Assembly (NCBI GenBank): GCA_900314555.1
Contig: OMVQ01000024.1
Span: 1 to 64,000 of the forward strand
Direction of reading: 5' to 3'
From: an uncultured Eubacteriales bacterium
GTDB lineage: Bacteria > Bacillota > Clostridia > Lachnospirales > Lachnospiraceae
DNA length: 64,000 bases
Shown here: positions 55,159 to 64,000 of the stretch, in pieces
Numbering within the stretch: position 1 is the stretch's first letter
How the letters are laid out: each line of letters opens with the position of its first letter
The notes under the pieces: generated by a model
Seen by the model: the letters and a program-made list of their open reading frames with translations, nothing else
The model's database searches: none
Told to the model about the DNA's origin: nothing
Program-made: the position numbers and the translations under genes

Positions 55159-57073
55159 CTGCGGCAATTTTTTCTGCTAACTCTTCTAAATAAACCCATC
55201 TGTCCATTTTCTCTTCTAACAAAGCTTCTGCCTGCTCTTTTTCTTTAGTCAATTCACCTAATTTCACGAAATCAGTTGCATTACTTTCAATTTCCTTTTC
55301 TAAGTTACTGATTTTATCCTCTAACTCACTTACTTCACTTTCTATCGTATCATATTCACGTTGTTCCTTATATGAGAACCTTGGCTTACGATTAGCATTT
55401 CTGTCAGACGAATTAGAACCATTCTTGATACTATCTTTATCCGAATCTTCGCCACCCTTTGTAGCTTTTGACTTTTCATTACCTTTTAGTGAAACACTAT
55501 CCTTATTCTTTCCACTGCCCTTAATTCCCATTGAAGCATTTTCTCCCGCTTCAACCTCACTCATTTCTTTTCTTAATACATAATCACTATAACCACCCTC
55601 GTACTGGTTAATAACTCCGTTACCCTCAAATGCAAATATTCTCTTAACTGTTCTGTCTAAGAAATATCTGTCGTGTGATACCTCTATCACAATTCCGTTA
55701 AATTTATCTAAATAATCTTCTAATATTGTAAGTGTCGTGATATCTAAATCATTAGTAGGCTCGTCTAATATAAGAACATTTGGTGCTTCCATAAGAACTC
55801 TTAAGAGATTAAGTCTTCGTTTCTCACCACCTGATAACTTTCCGATAAGGCTATATTGTTTCTCAGGTGTAAATAAGAATTTCTCTAACATCTGCGATGC
55901 TGTTACTGTTCCGTCAACAGTTTTGACATATTCAGCAGTTTCTTTAATGTAGTCTATTACTCTTATCGCAGGATTCATATAGGCAATTCCTGCCGATTCA
56001 TCATTTTCTATCTCCTGTGAATAATATCCTATCTTAACGGTCTGACCGACAACTAATTCTCCGCTATCCGGCTCAATTCTTCTAGCAATTATCTTCATTA
56101 ATGTTGTCTTTCCACAACCATTATCTCCTATGAAACCAATTCTGTCATTCTTAAGGAAAATGTAACTAAAATCTTTAAATAGAACTTTATCACCATATGC
56201 CTTAGAAACATTATGAAGTTCTACTGTAGTTCTTCCTAATCTTGATGATACGGAACTCATCTCTACATTCTCCATCGCAGTCGGCGACTTCATATTTTTT
56301 AATTCTTCATATCTTTCTATTCTGGCTTTCTGCTTCGTAGAACGCGCCCTTGCGCCTCTCATAATCCACTCTAATTCATTTCTAAGGATAGATTTTCTCT
56401 TCCTGTCACTTGCAAGAAGCATATCTTCCCTTTCAGATTTTAACTTAAGAAAACCTGAATAGTTAGCCTGATAACTGTAGATTTTACCTTTATCTATTTC
56501 AACAATCCTGTTTGTTACACTGTCAAGAAAATATCTGTCATGCGTAACCATAATAATCGCACCCCGATAAGCCTTTAGATAATCCTCTAACCAGCCTGAC
56601 ATTTCATTGTCCAAATGGTTCGTAGGCTCGTCTAAAATAAGAATATCTGCTTTCGATAACAATGTAGATACCAAAGCAACTTTCTTTCTCTGACCTCCTG
56701 ATAAAGTCGATGTAACCGCATTAAAATCATTTACGCCAAGTTTCGTAAGCATTGTCTTAGCATTACTCTCTATATCCCATTCTGACTCGACTTTAGATAC
56801 GTTCTGCCTTAATATACTCTCTATTATCGTCTCATTTTCTTTAAATTCAGGGTTCTGTGGCAGGTATCTCATCACAATATTATTAGCCTTAGTAATACTT
56901 CCCTCATCTGCTTCTTCATATCCTGCAATAATCTTAAGTAATGTAGACTTTCCTGTTCCATTTATTCCTATTACTCCGACTTTCTCATTCTCTTGCAGAT
57001 AAAATGATACCCCATCAAGCAACGGTGTATCTGCAAATGTCTTTTTTATATTATCAACTGATAGAATATTCAT
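55148..57073 (-). CDS. ABC-F family ATPase (Uup-like)
   Basis: 641 residues, two ABC domains with no membrane part. First: Walker A GINGTGKST, signature LSGGQRKKVALVS, Walker B ILILDEPTNHLD. Second: GDNGCGKTT, LSGGEKRRLNLLR, ILDEPTNDLD. Between them is the basic interdomain helix rich in Arg (RGARARSTKQKARIERYEEL). The end (about 535-641) is a charged linker and coiled coil as in Uup. These proteins act on ribosomes or branched DNA. AGAAATGGAG lies before the ATG. Confidence 0.92.
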   Translation of the reverse strand: MNILSVDNIKKTFADTPLLDGVSFYLQENEKVGVIGINGTGKSTLLKIIAGYEEADEGSITKANNIVMRYLPQNPEFKENETIIESILRQNVSKVESEWDIESNAKTMLTKLGVNDFNAVTSTLSGGQRKKVALVSTLLSKADILILDEPTNHLDNEMSGWLEDYLKAYRGAIIMVTHDRYFLDSVTNRIVEIDKGKIYSYQANYSGFLKLKSEREDMLLASDRKRKSILRNELEWIMRGARARSTKQKARIERYEELKNMKSPTAMENVEMSSVSSRLGRTTVELHNVSKAYGDKVLFKDFSYIFLKNDRIGFIGDNGCGKTTLMKIIARRIEPDSGELVVGQTVKIGYYSQEIENDESAGIAYMNPAIRVIDYIKETAEYVKTVDGTVTASQMLEKFLFTPEKQYSLIGKLSGGEKRRLNLLRVLMEAPNVLILDEPTNDLDITTLTILEDYLDKFNGIVIEVSHDRYFLDRTVKRIFAFEGNGVINQYEGGYSDYVLRKEMSEVEAGENASMGIKGSGKNKDSVSLKGNEKSKATKGGEDSDKDSIKNGSNSSDRNANRKPRFSYKEQREYDTIESEVSELEDKISNLEKEIESNATDFVKLGELTKEKEQAEALLEEKMDRWVYLEELAEKIAAAKN

Positions 57074-57125
57074 TGTATTTCTCCATTTCTATGCATTTAC
57101 TCATAATTAATCCGTTAATCAAAAC

Positions 57126-57153
57126 TATATAATACCATTAGCAAAAACCACAA
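57126..57153 (-). promoter_or_regulatory. Candidate promoter of the ABC-F gene
   Basis: Minus-strand TTGTGG (57153-57148), a 16-base spacer and TATATA (57131-57126). Imperfect, moderate confidence. Confidence 0.4.
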
Positions 57154-57319
57154 ATGCTTTTACTTTAAAACAGATGTAACTTCAACAGTATTATAATTAT
57201 ATATTCCGGCTTTTTTAACACTATATCCCATAATATCATATTTTGTCTTAAATGTTAATTTTTCTTATGCATTCGTCGATATATTATATAAGATTTCATC
57301 TAAAGATTGGAGAGAATTT

Positions 57320-58336
57320 ATGAAAATTGATAGAAATACTTCCACCATTATATCTGATACAACCAATCAGAATAATGTAAATAAGAAAAATGATAATACA
57401 GCTAATACATCTGATACTAAGAATACAGCCTCTGCAAGAGATAATGGTTCAATATTTGCAGGCGACTTAAACCTTGGTTCTGACATTGATAATAAACGCA
57501 AGGAAGCACAGAATATTGCACTTAATATTTTGGAAAATGCATTTAAAAGTGATAAGAAAATAGATGATGAAATTGAATCAAGAAATAATCATGTCAAAGA
57601 ATTGAATGACCAGATTAACGAAGCAAATGATATGATTAACAATATTAATAAAGAGATGGACATTGTCAAAAAAGGTTATAACATCGATGATGCCAGCGAA
57701 GAACAGGCTGACTATAAATTATTATTAAAAGAGAAAAATTCACTTAGTAATTCAGACATAACCCTGTCAGATGAAGAACAGGAACGTCTTTCTTATCTTC
57801 ATGAACGCGGGCTTACTGATTACCAGAAAGAAATGCTTAATTTAGAAGCTAATAAAGGTATCTATAAAAAGGAGATTAAGGACTGTACAAAGGAAATCAT
57901 CTCTGAAAATGCGATTGTACGTGGTATACATATTGAGCGTTTGAAATCTCATGATATGGTCGATGCCCGGAAAAATGCCGACAAAGTACTGGAAGCTTCA
58001 GGCAAAGAAATTATCGGTATGCTGATAGAAGATTCCAAAGAAAGCATTGATAAGAAATTCGAAGAGGAAGAAAAGAAAGCTGAAGATAAGAAAGAAGCTG
58101 AAAAAGAACTTGAACAGCGAATTGAAGCTGCCAAAGCCGAACGTAATGAAAAAGCTGATAATAAAGATGACGATTTAGAAGAAATGTATAAATTAGACTC
58201 TACACTTGATGAAGTAGTCAACAGCAAACAGGGTTCTACTATGGACGATGTTAAGAAGTCACTTACCCAGGTTGTAAATGAATTAAATCTTACGGCTGAT
58301 GATTTAAAAGGAGCTGTTATTGATAAAGATGTGTAG
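57320..58336 (+). CDS. Coiled-coil protein of unknown function
   Basis: 338 residues, not recognised. An Asn/Thr/Ser/Asp-rich N-terminus (1-60) without signal peptide, then long heptad-like helices (about 60-200), and a Lys/Glu-rich segment (about 238-285) probably forming a long single helix. No cysteines or catalytic motif. GGAGAG lies before the ATG. Divergent from the ABC-F gene and ending at the two-tier hairpin 58362-58426. A structural or scaffold role is the only suggestion the sequence allows. Confidence 0.75.
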   Translation: MKIDRNTSTIISDTTNQNNVNKKNDNTANTSDTKNTASARDNGSIFAGDLNLGSDIDNKRKEAQNIALNILENAFKSDKKIDDEIESRNNHVKELNDQINEANDMINNINKEMDIVKKGYNIDDASEEQADYKLLLKEKNSLSNSDITLSDEEQERLSYLHERGLTDYQKEMLNLEANKGIYKKEIKDCTKEIISENAIVRGIHIERLKSHDMVDARKNADKVLEASGKEIIGMLIEDSKESIDKKFEEEEKKAEDKKEAEKELEQRIEAAKAERNEKADNKDDDLEEMYKLDSTLDEVVNSKQGSTMDDVKKSLTQVVNELNLTADDLKGAVIDKDV

Positions 58337-58361
58337 TTACATATCCTTATGAATCATTTAT

Positions 58362-58426
58362 TGAGCTATAGGACAGAACGTCTGATGTCTTGAATTAGTC
58401 ATCAACACATTTTGTCCTATAGCTCA
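58362..58426. terminator. Two-tier hairpin between convergent genes
   Basis: Perfect 14-bp outer stem TGAGCTATAGGACA with a 37-base loop that itself holds a TGATG/CATCA stem. T runs are poor on both sides. Probably a bidirectional terminator. Confidence 0.55.
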
Positions 58427-58434
58427 TTTATTCT

Positions 58435-59400
58435 CTAATGTATAACTAAATATACCGCAGCTATACACAATACTATCTGGATTATTGCAAATCTGTATAC
58501 CGTATGTGTATTCGACCAGTTCCATACTTTTCTTACGTGGTCGTGAATTGGTGTTCTGACATTTGTAAGAATCTTAATCTTTAAGAATCTTAGTAATGAT
58601 ACTTTAATTAATCCTAAACCACCATCTACTATCAATACGCCTGCAACTAATAAGTATAAAATAGGTGAACCCATCTTCAAAACTGCTATACTTATGAATA
58701 ATCCCATTGCTCTTGAACCTGCATCACCCATTAACATTTTACTTGGTGTGGCATTGAACCATAAATAACCTAAAATGCTTATAATAAACAGTAAAATTGT
58801 ATATGAAAATTTACTGTCCATACCTTTTATTAAATCTATAACATAGACAGATGATAATGTAATAATTGTAAGTGTTCCTGATAAGCCGTCCACACCATCT
58901 GAACAGTTTGTTACATTTATTGAAGCCCATACAAGAATTACTATCAATATTCCAAATACAACCGGGTTAATTGTCACATATTTATCAGCGCATGCAATAA
59001 ATATTCTGTTATCATTGAAATTCAAAAATGTAATTGCTAACATTATTGCAATTATTAAATCTAAAATTCCTTTTTTATATTCTCCCCATGGTGACTTCGC
59101 GCAGTCATCAAGGAAGCCTGTAAGCATCGCTGCCACAACTAATATAAGATAAATTAATATCTCAACATTCATTTTGGCAAAAATAAGTGTCGATACAACA
59201 TACACCAGAACGAACCAGAAACCTGCTCCTCTTGGCTTACCTGCCGACAGCGAACCGTCATGCGCATAAGCACGTCCCATATCCTTTGGTAAAATTCTTG
59301 TGCATTTACTAAGCATCAGACAAGTCATTGCAAATGCAAACAATATTCCGACAAATGCAACTGAACCGTAATCCAGACTGCTAAAAAAATAATTTATCAT
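58435..59400 (-). CDS. MraY-family phosphoglycosyl transferase
   Basis: 321 residues, about nine or ten membrane spans. Transfers a sugar phosphate to a lipid carrier. Family marks: GFLDDCAK (Asp pair), TNCSDGVDGLSG (catalytic Asp), LMGDAGSRAMG, and the late PIHDHVRKVWNWSNTHTVYRF, where MraY normally has HHH. The altered motifs and the lack of mur genes nearby suggest a paralogue of MraY acting in a side pathway, or simply a clostridial variant. GGAGAG precedes the ATG. Transcribed toward the coiled-coil gene. Confidence 0.85.
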   Translation of the reverse strand: MINYFFSSLDYGSVAFVGILFAFAMTCLMLSKCTRILPKDMGRAYAHDGSLSAGKPRGAGFWFVLVYVVSTLIFAKMNVEILIYLILVVAAMLTGFLDDCAKSPWGEYKKGILDLIIAIMLAITFLNFNDNRIFIACADKYVTINPVVFGILIVILVWASINVTNCSDGVDGLSGTLTIITLSSVYVIDLIKGMDSKFSYTILLFIISILGYLWFNATPSKMLMGDAGSRAMGLFISIAVLKMGSPILYLLVAGVLIVDGGLGLIKVSLLRFLKIKILTNVRTPIHDHVRKVWNWSNTHTVYRFAIIQIVLCIAAVYLVIH

Positions 59401-59563
59401 TGGTCTCTCCTTAAATATTTTTAATTAATTAGATATTGCATATGATAACACTTTTTCTTAAAGCAGGCTAGTATTTTATAAAATATTCTAAAACTTTAAA
59501 TATACTTCGCATTATCATAACCGTGATGATGAATTGATGATGAATTAATGAATATTTTTATAA

Positions 59564-60415
59564 TTAATCACGATGTTTCCATTTAATAATTGCAGCACCA
59601 ATTATAATAATATATCCGAGAATACTATATATATCAGGTATCTGATCCAGGAATAAAAAGCCTAATATCGCCGCGAACAATACCTGTGAATAGTCAAATA
59701 CTGAAATATCTTTAGCAGGTGCTTTAGTATAGGCCTGTGTAACCGTAAACTGTCCTGCTGCCGCACAGCTTCCCGCAATCAAAAGATATATCAACTGCAT
59801 TAGTGTCATTGGGTGGTAATCAAAAATCACAAATGGTAATGTTATAATACATGAAAATGTTGAGAAAAACATTACTATAACCGGACCTCTTTCACCCTGT
59901 TTACCTAATTTTCTTACAAATGTATATGCTGTTCCTGCTCCCAGACCTCCAATTGCAGCTACCACAGCAGGAATACATTTTATATCCAGACTTGGTTTTA
60001 CAACAAATAATGCACCGATAAAGGCTACAATAACCATACTCCACTCAAATCTGTTGGCATACTCATTAAGTATTAAAGCCGACATAATTATCGCAAAGAA
60101 CGGTGCAAGTTTATTAAGTATATTGGCATCGGAAATATTCATATGGTCTATGGCATAATAATTGCATATCAAACCGATAGTTCCGCATATTGCCCTCATT
60201 AGTAATGATGGAATACTTCCTTTCTTTATCTTAAATTTATCCTCCGTCCTTAAAAGCATTATTGCAGCCGCAAACATCGCAACAACATTTCTAAAAAAGC
60301 CTTTCTGCATAGTCGGTAAATCTCCGGCTTTCCTTATGAAGAAACTCATACATGCGAAGAAAAATGCTGCCATAATTATGTACATAATTCCCTGATTCTT
60401 CTGTGACATTTTCAT
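59564..60415 (-). CDS. EamA/DMT-family transporter
   Basis: 283 residues with ten hydrophobic segments in two repeats of five, the drug/metabolite transporter pattern. The repeats hold MQKGFFRNVVAMFAAAIML and LAPFFAIIMSALILNEYANR in the first half and FLFLDQIPDIYSILGYIIII at the end. Export of a metabolite or amino acid is likely; substrate unknown. Single gene. Confidence 0.88.
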   Translation of the reverse strand: MKMSQKNQGIMYIIMAAFFFACMSFFIRKAGDLPTMQKGFFRNVVAMFAAAIMLLRTEDKFKIKKGSIPSLLMRAICGTIGLICNYYAIDHMNISDANILNKLAPFFAIIMSALILNEYANRFEWSMVIVAFIGALFVVKPSLDIKCIPAVVAAIGGLGAGTAYTFVRKLGKQGERGPVIVMFFSTFSCIITLPFVIFDYHPMTLMQLIYLLIAGSCAAAGQFTVTQAYTKAPAKDISVFDYSQVLFAAILGFLFLDQIPDIYSILGYIIIIGAAIIKWKHRD

Positions 60416-60478
60416 TTTTTCATCTTCTTTCCATTATTTTGCAATTAACATCTACCTGGTTTATTTTTTAATACCATG
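60416..60478. other. Short intergenic stretch
   Basis: AT-rich, no feature recognised; it leads into the structured block at 60479. Confidence 0.3.
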
Positions 60479-60653
60479 GTCAAAAGGTCTAAACCCACAT
60501 GAGCTTGCTCATAGGTGGGCGAAAGACCTTGAAGCCCGCCCCGATATTCGCATATCGTAGGATGATAATCCCACGATATGCGAATATCGGGGCGAATTGT
60601 GGGAGTGCGTAGCACGGAACAATTCGTAGGCATCAAATTCGTGGACTTTTGAC
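60479..60653. repeat. GC-rich multi-stem palindromic block (MITE-like)
   Basis: A 175-base block, visibly richer in G and C than its surroundings. Outer stem GTCAAAAG (60479-60486) with CTTTTGAC (60646-60653). Inside: AAGGTCT/AGACCTT (60484-60530) with CCCAC/GTGGG and GAGC/GCTC within; a perfect 22-bp inverted repeat starting CGCCCCGATATTCGCATATC (60537-60558 with 60573-60594); and CGAATTGT/ACAATTCG (60593-60626). No coding region. Consistent with a non-autonomous repeat element or structured RNA. Confidence 0.6.
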
Positions 60654-60835
60654 CCCGACATCTTAATATATTGATATATATTTGATGTATGTTTATTTAC
60701 AATTTATGTTTTATTATAGTTTTGGTTATTAAATTAGTAAAGTAATTATTTGTCTTTTATCAATAATGATTTTATGTTATTATGAAACTATATTTAAAAT
60801 TCACAAAACATTTTATCGAAAGGAGGATTAGATAG

Positions 60836-60886
60836 TTGTATCTAATTCAATTATTTAATTCAATTATCAAACCATATGAATTATAA
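60836..60886 (+). CDS. Possible 16-codon leader peptide before DUF4317
   Basis: A perfect AGGAGG (60821-60826) has no in-frame start for the DUF4317 gene at normal distance. It does precede a TTG that opens a 16-codon frame (LYLIQLFNSIIKPYEL) ending TAA at 60884-60886, overlapping the DUF4317 ATG. Translational coupling would explain the missing ribosome site of the main gene. Weak evidence. Confidence 0.3.
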   Translation: MYLIQLFNSIIKPYEL

Positions 60887-62045
60887 CAACTATCTGAATT
60901 GTATGAATAAAAAGGAAATATCTGAAATTAAGAAAACATTAAACCCTGAGAATTCCGTTATTACAAGAATATGCGGCTGCTATATTGATGGCGAAAAAGA
61001 AATCAAGTTCAAATCTAAGGAGGCTTTTCATTCGCTTTCTGAAGAGGAGGCTTTTAAATATTTTGACATTTTTAAACACTCACTTTCAGGCTCAATCGGT
61101 AAAAATCTTCTTAATATGGAATTTCCACTTGATGAAGAGAAAGTAGGCGGAAAGCAGGAATTTCTTCTTAAACTCAAAGACAGTGGGCTTGAAGATGATG
61201 AACTATTAGATGAATTCTATCAAAAAGTTGTAGAGAATTATATTTATGCTTCGAATTACTACATAATTCTTATTCATGGTATCTATGATATTCCCGGTAA
61301 ATCTTCTGATGGTTCAGAGATGTTCGATGCTTCTGATAATGTCTATGATTACATTCTCTGCAGTATCTGTCCTGTTAACCTTGCCAAATCAGGACTCAGT
61401 TATGATGCTGACACAAACAGTATCGGTGAACGTGTAAGAGACTGGATTGTTGCTGCTCCCGCAAATGCATTCTTATTTCCGGCATTTAATGATAGAAATA
61501 CTGATATCCACAGCCTTTTATACTATTCAAAGAACCCTGAAGAATTACAGTATTCTTTTGTAGATAATATTTTCGGTACAAATGCACCAATGACAGCCGA
61601 AAGCCAGAAAGAAGCATTCAATAATATTATTATGAATACTCTCGGTGAAGACTGTGACTTTAATACAATCAAAACCATTCACGAAACTCTTAATGAAATG
61701 ATAGAGGAAACCAAAGACGAACCTGAACCACTAATTCTTACAACCAATGAAGTTAAACACGTCTTTGAAGAAAGTGATATTCCTAATGAAAAACTTGAGG
61801 TTTTAGAAAAACAGCTTGATGTGGTCGCTGAAGAACAGCAATCTCCTACTTTCTTAGCTTCAAATGTAACAAACGTAAGGAAATTCAATATTGAAACTCC
61901 TGATGTTGTAATCAAAGTCAATCCTGAGCGAACAGACTTGGTCGAAACCCGCGTTATTGATGGCCGTCAATGTCTTGTTATTGCCGTCAATGACCATATT
62001 GAAGTTAATGGAATTACAATACGTGCTAATGTTAATGAAGATTAG
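60876..62045 (+). CDS. DUF4317 family protein
   Basis: 389 residues, family of unknown function widespread in Lachnospiraceae. Typical start region KKEISEIKKTLNPENSVITR and ICGCYIDGEKEI; centre YYIILIHGIYDIPGKSSDGS. No membrane span or signal peptide; an acidic linker near residue 285. Neither ATG 60876 nor ATG 60903 (which fits the family start MNKKEI) has a ribosome site; the strong AGGAGG lies 50 bases upstream (see leader). Single gene. Confidence 0.85.
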   Translation: MNYNNYLNCMNKKEISEIKKTLNPENSVITRICGCYIDGEKEIKFKSKEAFHSLSEEEAFKYFDIFKHSLSGSIGKNLLNMEFPLDEEKVGGKQEFLLKLKDSGLEDDELLDEFYQKVVENYIYASNYYIILIHGIYDIPGKSSDGSEMFDASDNVYDYILCSICPVNLAKSGLSYDADTNSIGERVRDWIVAAPANAFLFPAFNDRNTDIHSLLYYSKNPEELQYSFVDNIFGTNAPMTAESQKEAFNNIIMNTLGEDCDFNTIKTIHETLNEMIEETKDEPEPLILTTNEVKHVFEESDIPNEKLEVLEKQLDVVAEEQQSPTFLASNVTNVRKFNIETPDVVIKVNPERTDLVETRVIDGRQCLVIAVNDHIEVNGITIRANVNED

Positions 62046-62081
62046 TGATTATATTTTATAGTGATTAAATTCAAAAAAATC

Positions 62082-62111
62082 GAGGAGAGTTTCGTGATTG
62101 AAACTCTCCTC
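62082..62111. terminator. Bidirectional terminator
   Basis: Perfect 12-bp stem GAGGAGAGTTTC, six-base loop. On the minus strand it is followed by a run of seven T, serving the 62156 gene; the plus-strand tail is weaker. Confidence 0.88.
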
Positions 62112-62155
62112 TTGTGTTCATATGTGAGTTATAGGTAACAAATAATTTCAAAAAT

Positions 62156-62647
62156 TTATATTCCAAAATGACCTATTTCATACCAGCCTTTCTTAATTTT
62201 TCTGAACTGTATTCCGTCACCATACCAGGATTTAATTTCTTTTTTTGATTTTTTATAATCTCTGGTATAAATTACTCCATACATTTTCGTTTCATCTTGC
62301 CAAAATATAATATAGTAATCTGTTACCCACAAATAATCATAGTGTCCCTTATATGAAGTTTCACATATTTTTTTTAGAGATTCTTTTTCCTCTTCACTCA
62401 TATTAACTTCTTTACCAATATCATTTTCTTTTAACTCATATGTTTTGTCATCAATAACTAAAATTAACATTTCAGAATTATTTTCTCTATCATAATACTT
62501 AAAAAGCATATCCTTTATTAATGTATAGTCTTTAGATACTGAATCAAAATCTTTTATATATAGTGTCTCTCTAAACAAAAAAGTCTTAATAAGAAGAAAG
62601 ATAATGAGAAGAATTAACAGACTAATAACTATTTTCCTTTTTTTCAT
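62156..62647 (-). CDS. Small membrane-anchored protein, unknown
   Basis: 163 residues. One N-terminal membrane anchor (about 6-27), then a basic, Tyr-rich extracellular domain with no recognised motif (DYLWVTDYYIIFWQDETKMY near the middle). Its ATG overlaps the VWA gene stop by four bases (ATGA), so it is made with that protein and is probably its partner. Very AT-rich, like its neighbour. Confidence 0.7.
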   Translation of the reverse strand: MKKRKIVISLLILLIIFLLIKTFLFRETLYIKDFDSVSKDYTLIKDMLFKYYDRENNSEMLILVIDDKTYELKENDIGKEVNMSEEEKESLKKICETSYKGHYDYLWVTDYYIIFWQDETKMYGVIYTRDYKKSKKEIKSWYGDGIQFRKIKKGWYEIGHFGI

Positions 62648-64000
62648 TTTACATACTCCACAAAAGATTCTTCAAATGTCATATAGTTAAAAAATGGTTG
62701 ACAGTCCCCATTATATTTTGACCAATGTTGCAAGATATACCAGCTTCTAAATCCAAAAAGAATTCCAAAACTTGTACCATATCCATATCCATCTGTTAAA
62801 TCTGAATAATCTAGTCCATAAATATCATAATAAGTAAACTTTAATGTGTATTCATATTGATTTTTATCTTTATTATATTTAAATGAAGTCATTTCAATTT
62901 TCGCTCCATAAATACCGTCAACACAAATACCTAGTCCATTTGTCTTATCATTAAAATACGGATTATAAATTACTCCATTCATTCTATTTACCATAATACT
63001 GTTATCCCTATCACTATCACGATATTGTAATTCACTTACATTTCCATTATTTTCATTTAATATATTGACTAAGATTTCATTGACTTTTTTTACATAAGAT
63101 TTAGAATTATCATGGTTTTTAATTTTATCTATTAAATCTTCATTATAGTAATCACTTCCTGTTCCATCTAAGAAATGATCAATCATATCCATTCCTACAT
63201 CTACCATTTTTCCTTTTGATAGTGTCCATACTAATAGTTTCCAACTATTAATATAATCATTTTTACTTACACCAAAGAAATCCGTCCAATTTATCCAGGA
63301 TAGATCTATCAATTCATTCTTTGATAAATCAGCATACTTAAAATCTTCTGGTCGATTCTCTAACTCACAGTTTTTTGCTTTGTAATCAGTAGCATCAGTC
63401 TCATAAATTAAAAATTCATGAACTTTCGAATTGCAAGGTTCATTATCTATTTTATCATCCAAACCATCACCATCTGTATCTTTAATATTAGGATTACTTT
63501 TCATTTCAAAAATATATGCTCCAATTTCTGAAGGTATATCAAATTTGTCAAATATTATATTTAACCAAAACGTTGGCATAACGCCTATCTCTTCACCATC
63601 AAGTAGACCATCACCATCTGTATCTGCATTAAATGGATCAGTATAAATAATCGTTCCATTCGATAATCTCATTCCTGATATTTCAAATACATCCGGTATT
63701 CCGTCTTTATCACTATCAGTGCTATCAATTTTTTGATCTACCATAATTTCACTATATATATTAATTAATTCATCTGCAGTAACTGCTTTAAAATATTTTC
63801 CACCTGTCTGATCTGCTATATTTTTTAATAATGCATTATTATTCTGACCTCCAATATATACTGTATTTATTTTAATATTTTTTTCAATAGCTAAATTAAT
63901 CATTGAACTACTTACTTCTGCTTCTCCATCACTAACAAGTAATATCCTTTTTTCTGAATCATTTCTTGCATTGGTTAATATTCTAATCGATTCATTTATA
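62644..64000 (-). CDS. VWA-domain protein with TSP3-type calcium repeats (partial)
   Basis: At least 452 codons; the 5' end lies beyond the window. The frame is open back to the edge, and the segment before ATG 63903 reads ILLVSDGEAEV, the core strand of a von Willebrand A domain, so that ATG is internal. Then three TSP3-like motifs: DSDKDGIPD, DTDGDGLLD and DTDGDGLDD, with acidic calcium-binding spacing. The C-terminal half (about 200 residues) has no known domain. Probably a secreted or surface protein; signal peptide not in view. Confidence 0.8.
   Translation of the reverse strand, partial: INESIRILTNARNDSEKRILLVSDGEAEVSSSMINLAIEKNIKINTVYIGGQNNNALLKNIADQTGGKYFKAVTADELINIYSEIMVDQKIDSTDSDKDGIPDVFEISGMRLSNGTIIYTDPFNADTDGDGLLDGEEIGVMPTFWLNIIFDKFDIPSEIGAYIFEMKSNPNIKDTDGDGLDDKIDNEPCNSKVHEFLIYETDATDYKAKNCELENRPEDFKYADLSKNELIDLSWINWTDFFGVSKNDYINSWKLLVWTLSKGKMVDVGMDMIDHFLDGTGSDYYNEDLIDKIKNHDNSKSYVKKVNEILVNILNENNGNVSELQYRDSDRDNSIMVNRMNGVIYNPYFNDKTNGLGICVDGIYGAKIEMTSFKYNKDKNQYEYTLKFTYYDIYGLDYSDLTDGYGYGTSFGILFGFRSWYILQHWSKYNGDCQPFFNYMTFEESFVEYVK

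Noticed and set aside
60445-60636. 63-codon minus-strand frame in the GC-rich palindromic block
   Set aside because: The block is self-complementary over its length; the frame is a by-product and has no ribosome site.

Overview
The window looks like chromosomal DNA of a low-GC Gram-positive anaerobe, most likely a Lachnospiraceae member of the Lachnospira/Eubacterium type. This is inferred from the AT-rich composition, strong AGGAGG-type ribosome sites, ChW cell-wall repeats, DUF5685 and DUF4317 family proteins, an NhaC antiporter, LicT-type control of ptsHI and a Clostridium-type aspartokinase. Most genes lie on the minus strand in short operons separated by clear intrinsic terminators.

Layout. 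0.3-3 kb: iron alcohol dehydrogenase and aspartokinase, each with a recognisable sigma-A promoter. 3-6.8 kb: an operon of a zinc-ribbon membrane protein, a DUF5685 protein, a J-domain protein and an O-antigen-ligase-like membrane protein. 6.9-11.4 kb: a MarR regulator with a heterodimeric ABC exporter. 11.6-18.3 kb: lipoprotein, chorismate synthase, glyA, a MacB-like ABC exporter and methionine aminopeptidase. 18.6-30.5 kb: an accessory region whose core is a complete phosphorothioation-based defence locus (SspD, SspB/DUF4007, SspC, SspA, SspE) with small HTH regulators. 30.6-34.5 kb: P-loop kinase-like protein, ptsI, ptsH and a licT-type antiterminator, with two RNA antiterminator sites. 34.6-45 kb: PatB-type lyase, tRNA-Gly, nitroreductase, PepF, a secreted nine-repeat ChW lysozyme, a GNAT protein, signal peptidase and ThrH. 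44.4-50.5 kb: gltBD. 50.8-62 kb: a PhoPR-like two-component system, NhaC, an ABC-F protein, a coiled-coil protein, a MraY-like transferase, an EamA transporter and DUF4317. 62.1 kb to the end: an AT-rich pair, a small membrane protein and a VWA/TSP3-repeat protein that runs off the window.

Two items stand out. First, the Ssp locus appears to hold both the DNA-sulfur modification enzymes and the DUF262/DUF1524 effector. Its SspD carries a fused two-cluster ferredoxin domain, and an orphan HigA-like protein follows the effector. Second, five unrelated genes (DUF5685, methionine aminopeptidase, PatB, the ChW lysozyme and the GNAT protein) have related hairpin-rich elements directly in front of the start codon. 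In the four complete copies the element is flanked by direct repeats of the ribosome-binding site and start codon, offset by 133-145 bp. Its first hairpin buries the upstream copy of the start codon, with compensatory GTG/CAC versus ATG/CAT changes. I do not recognise this as a described system.

All family calls come from reading motifs in the translations; no searches were run.
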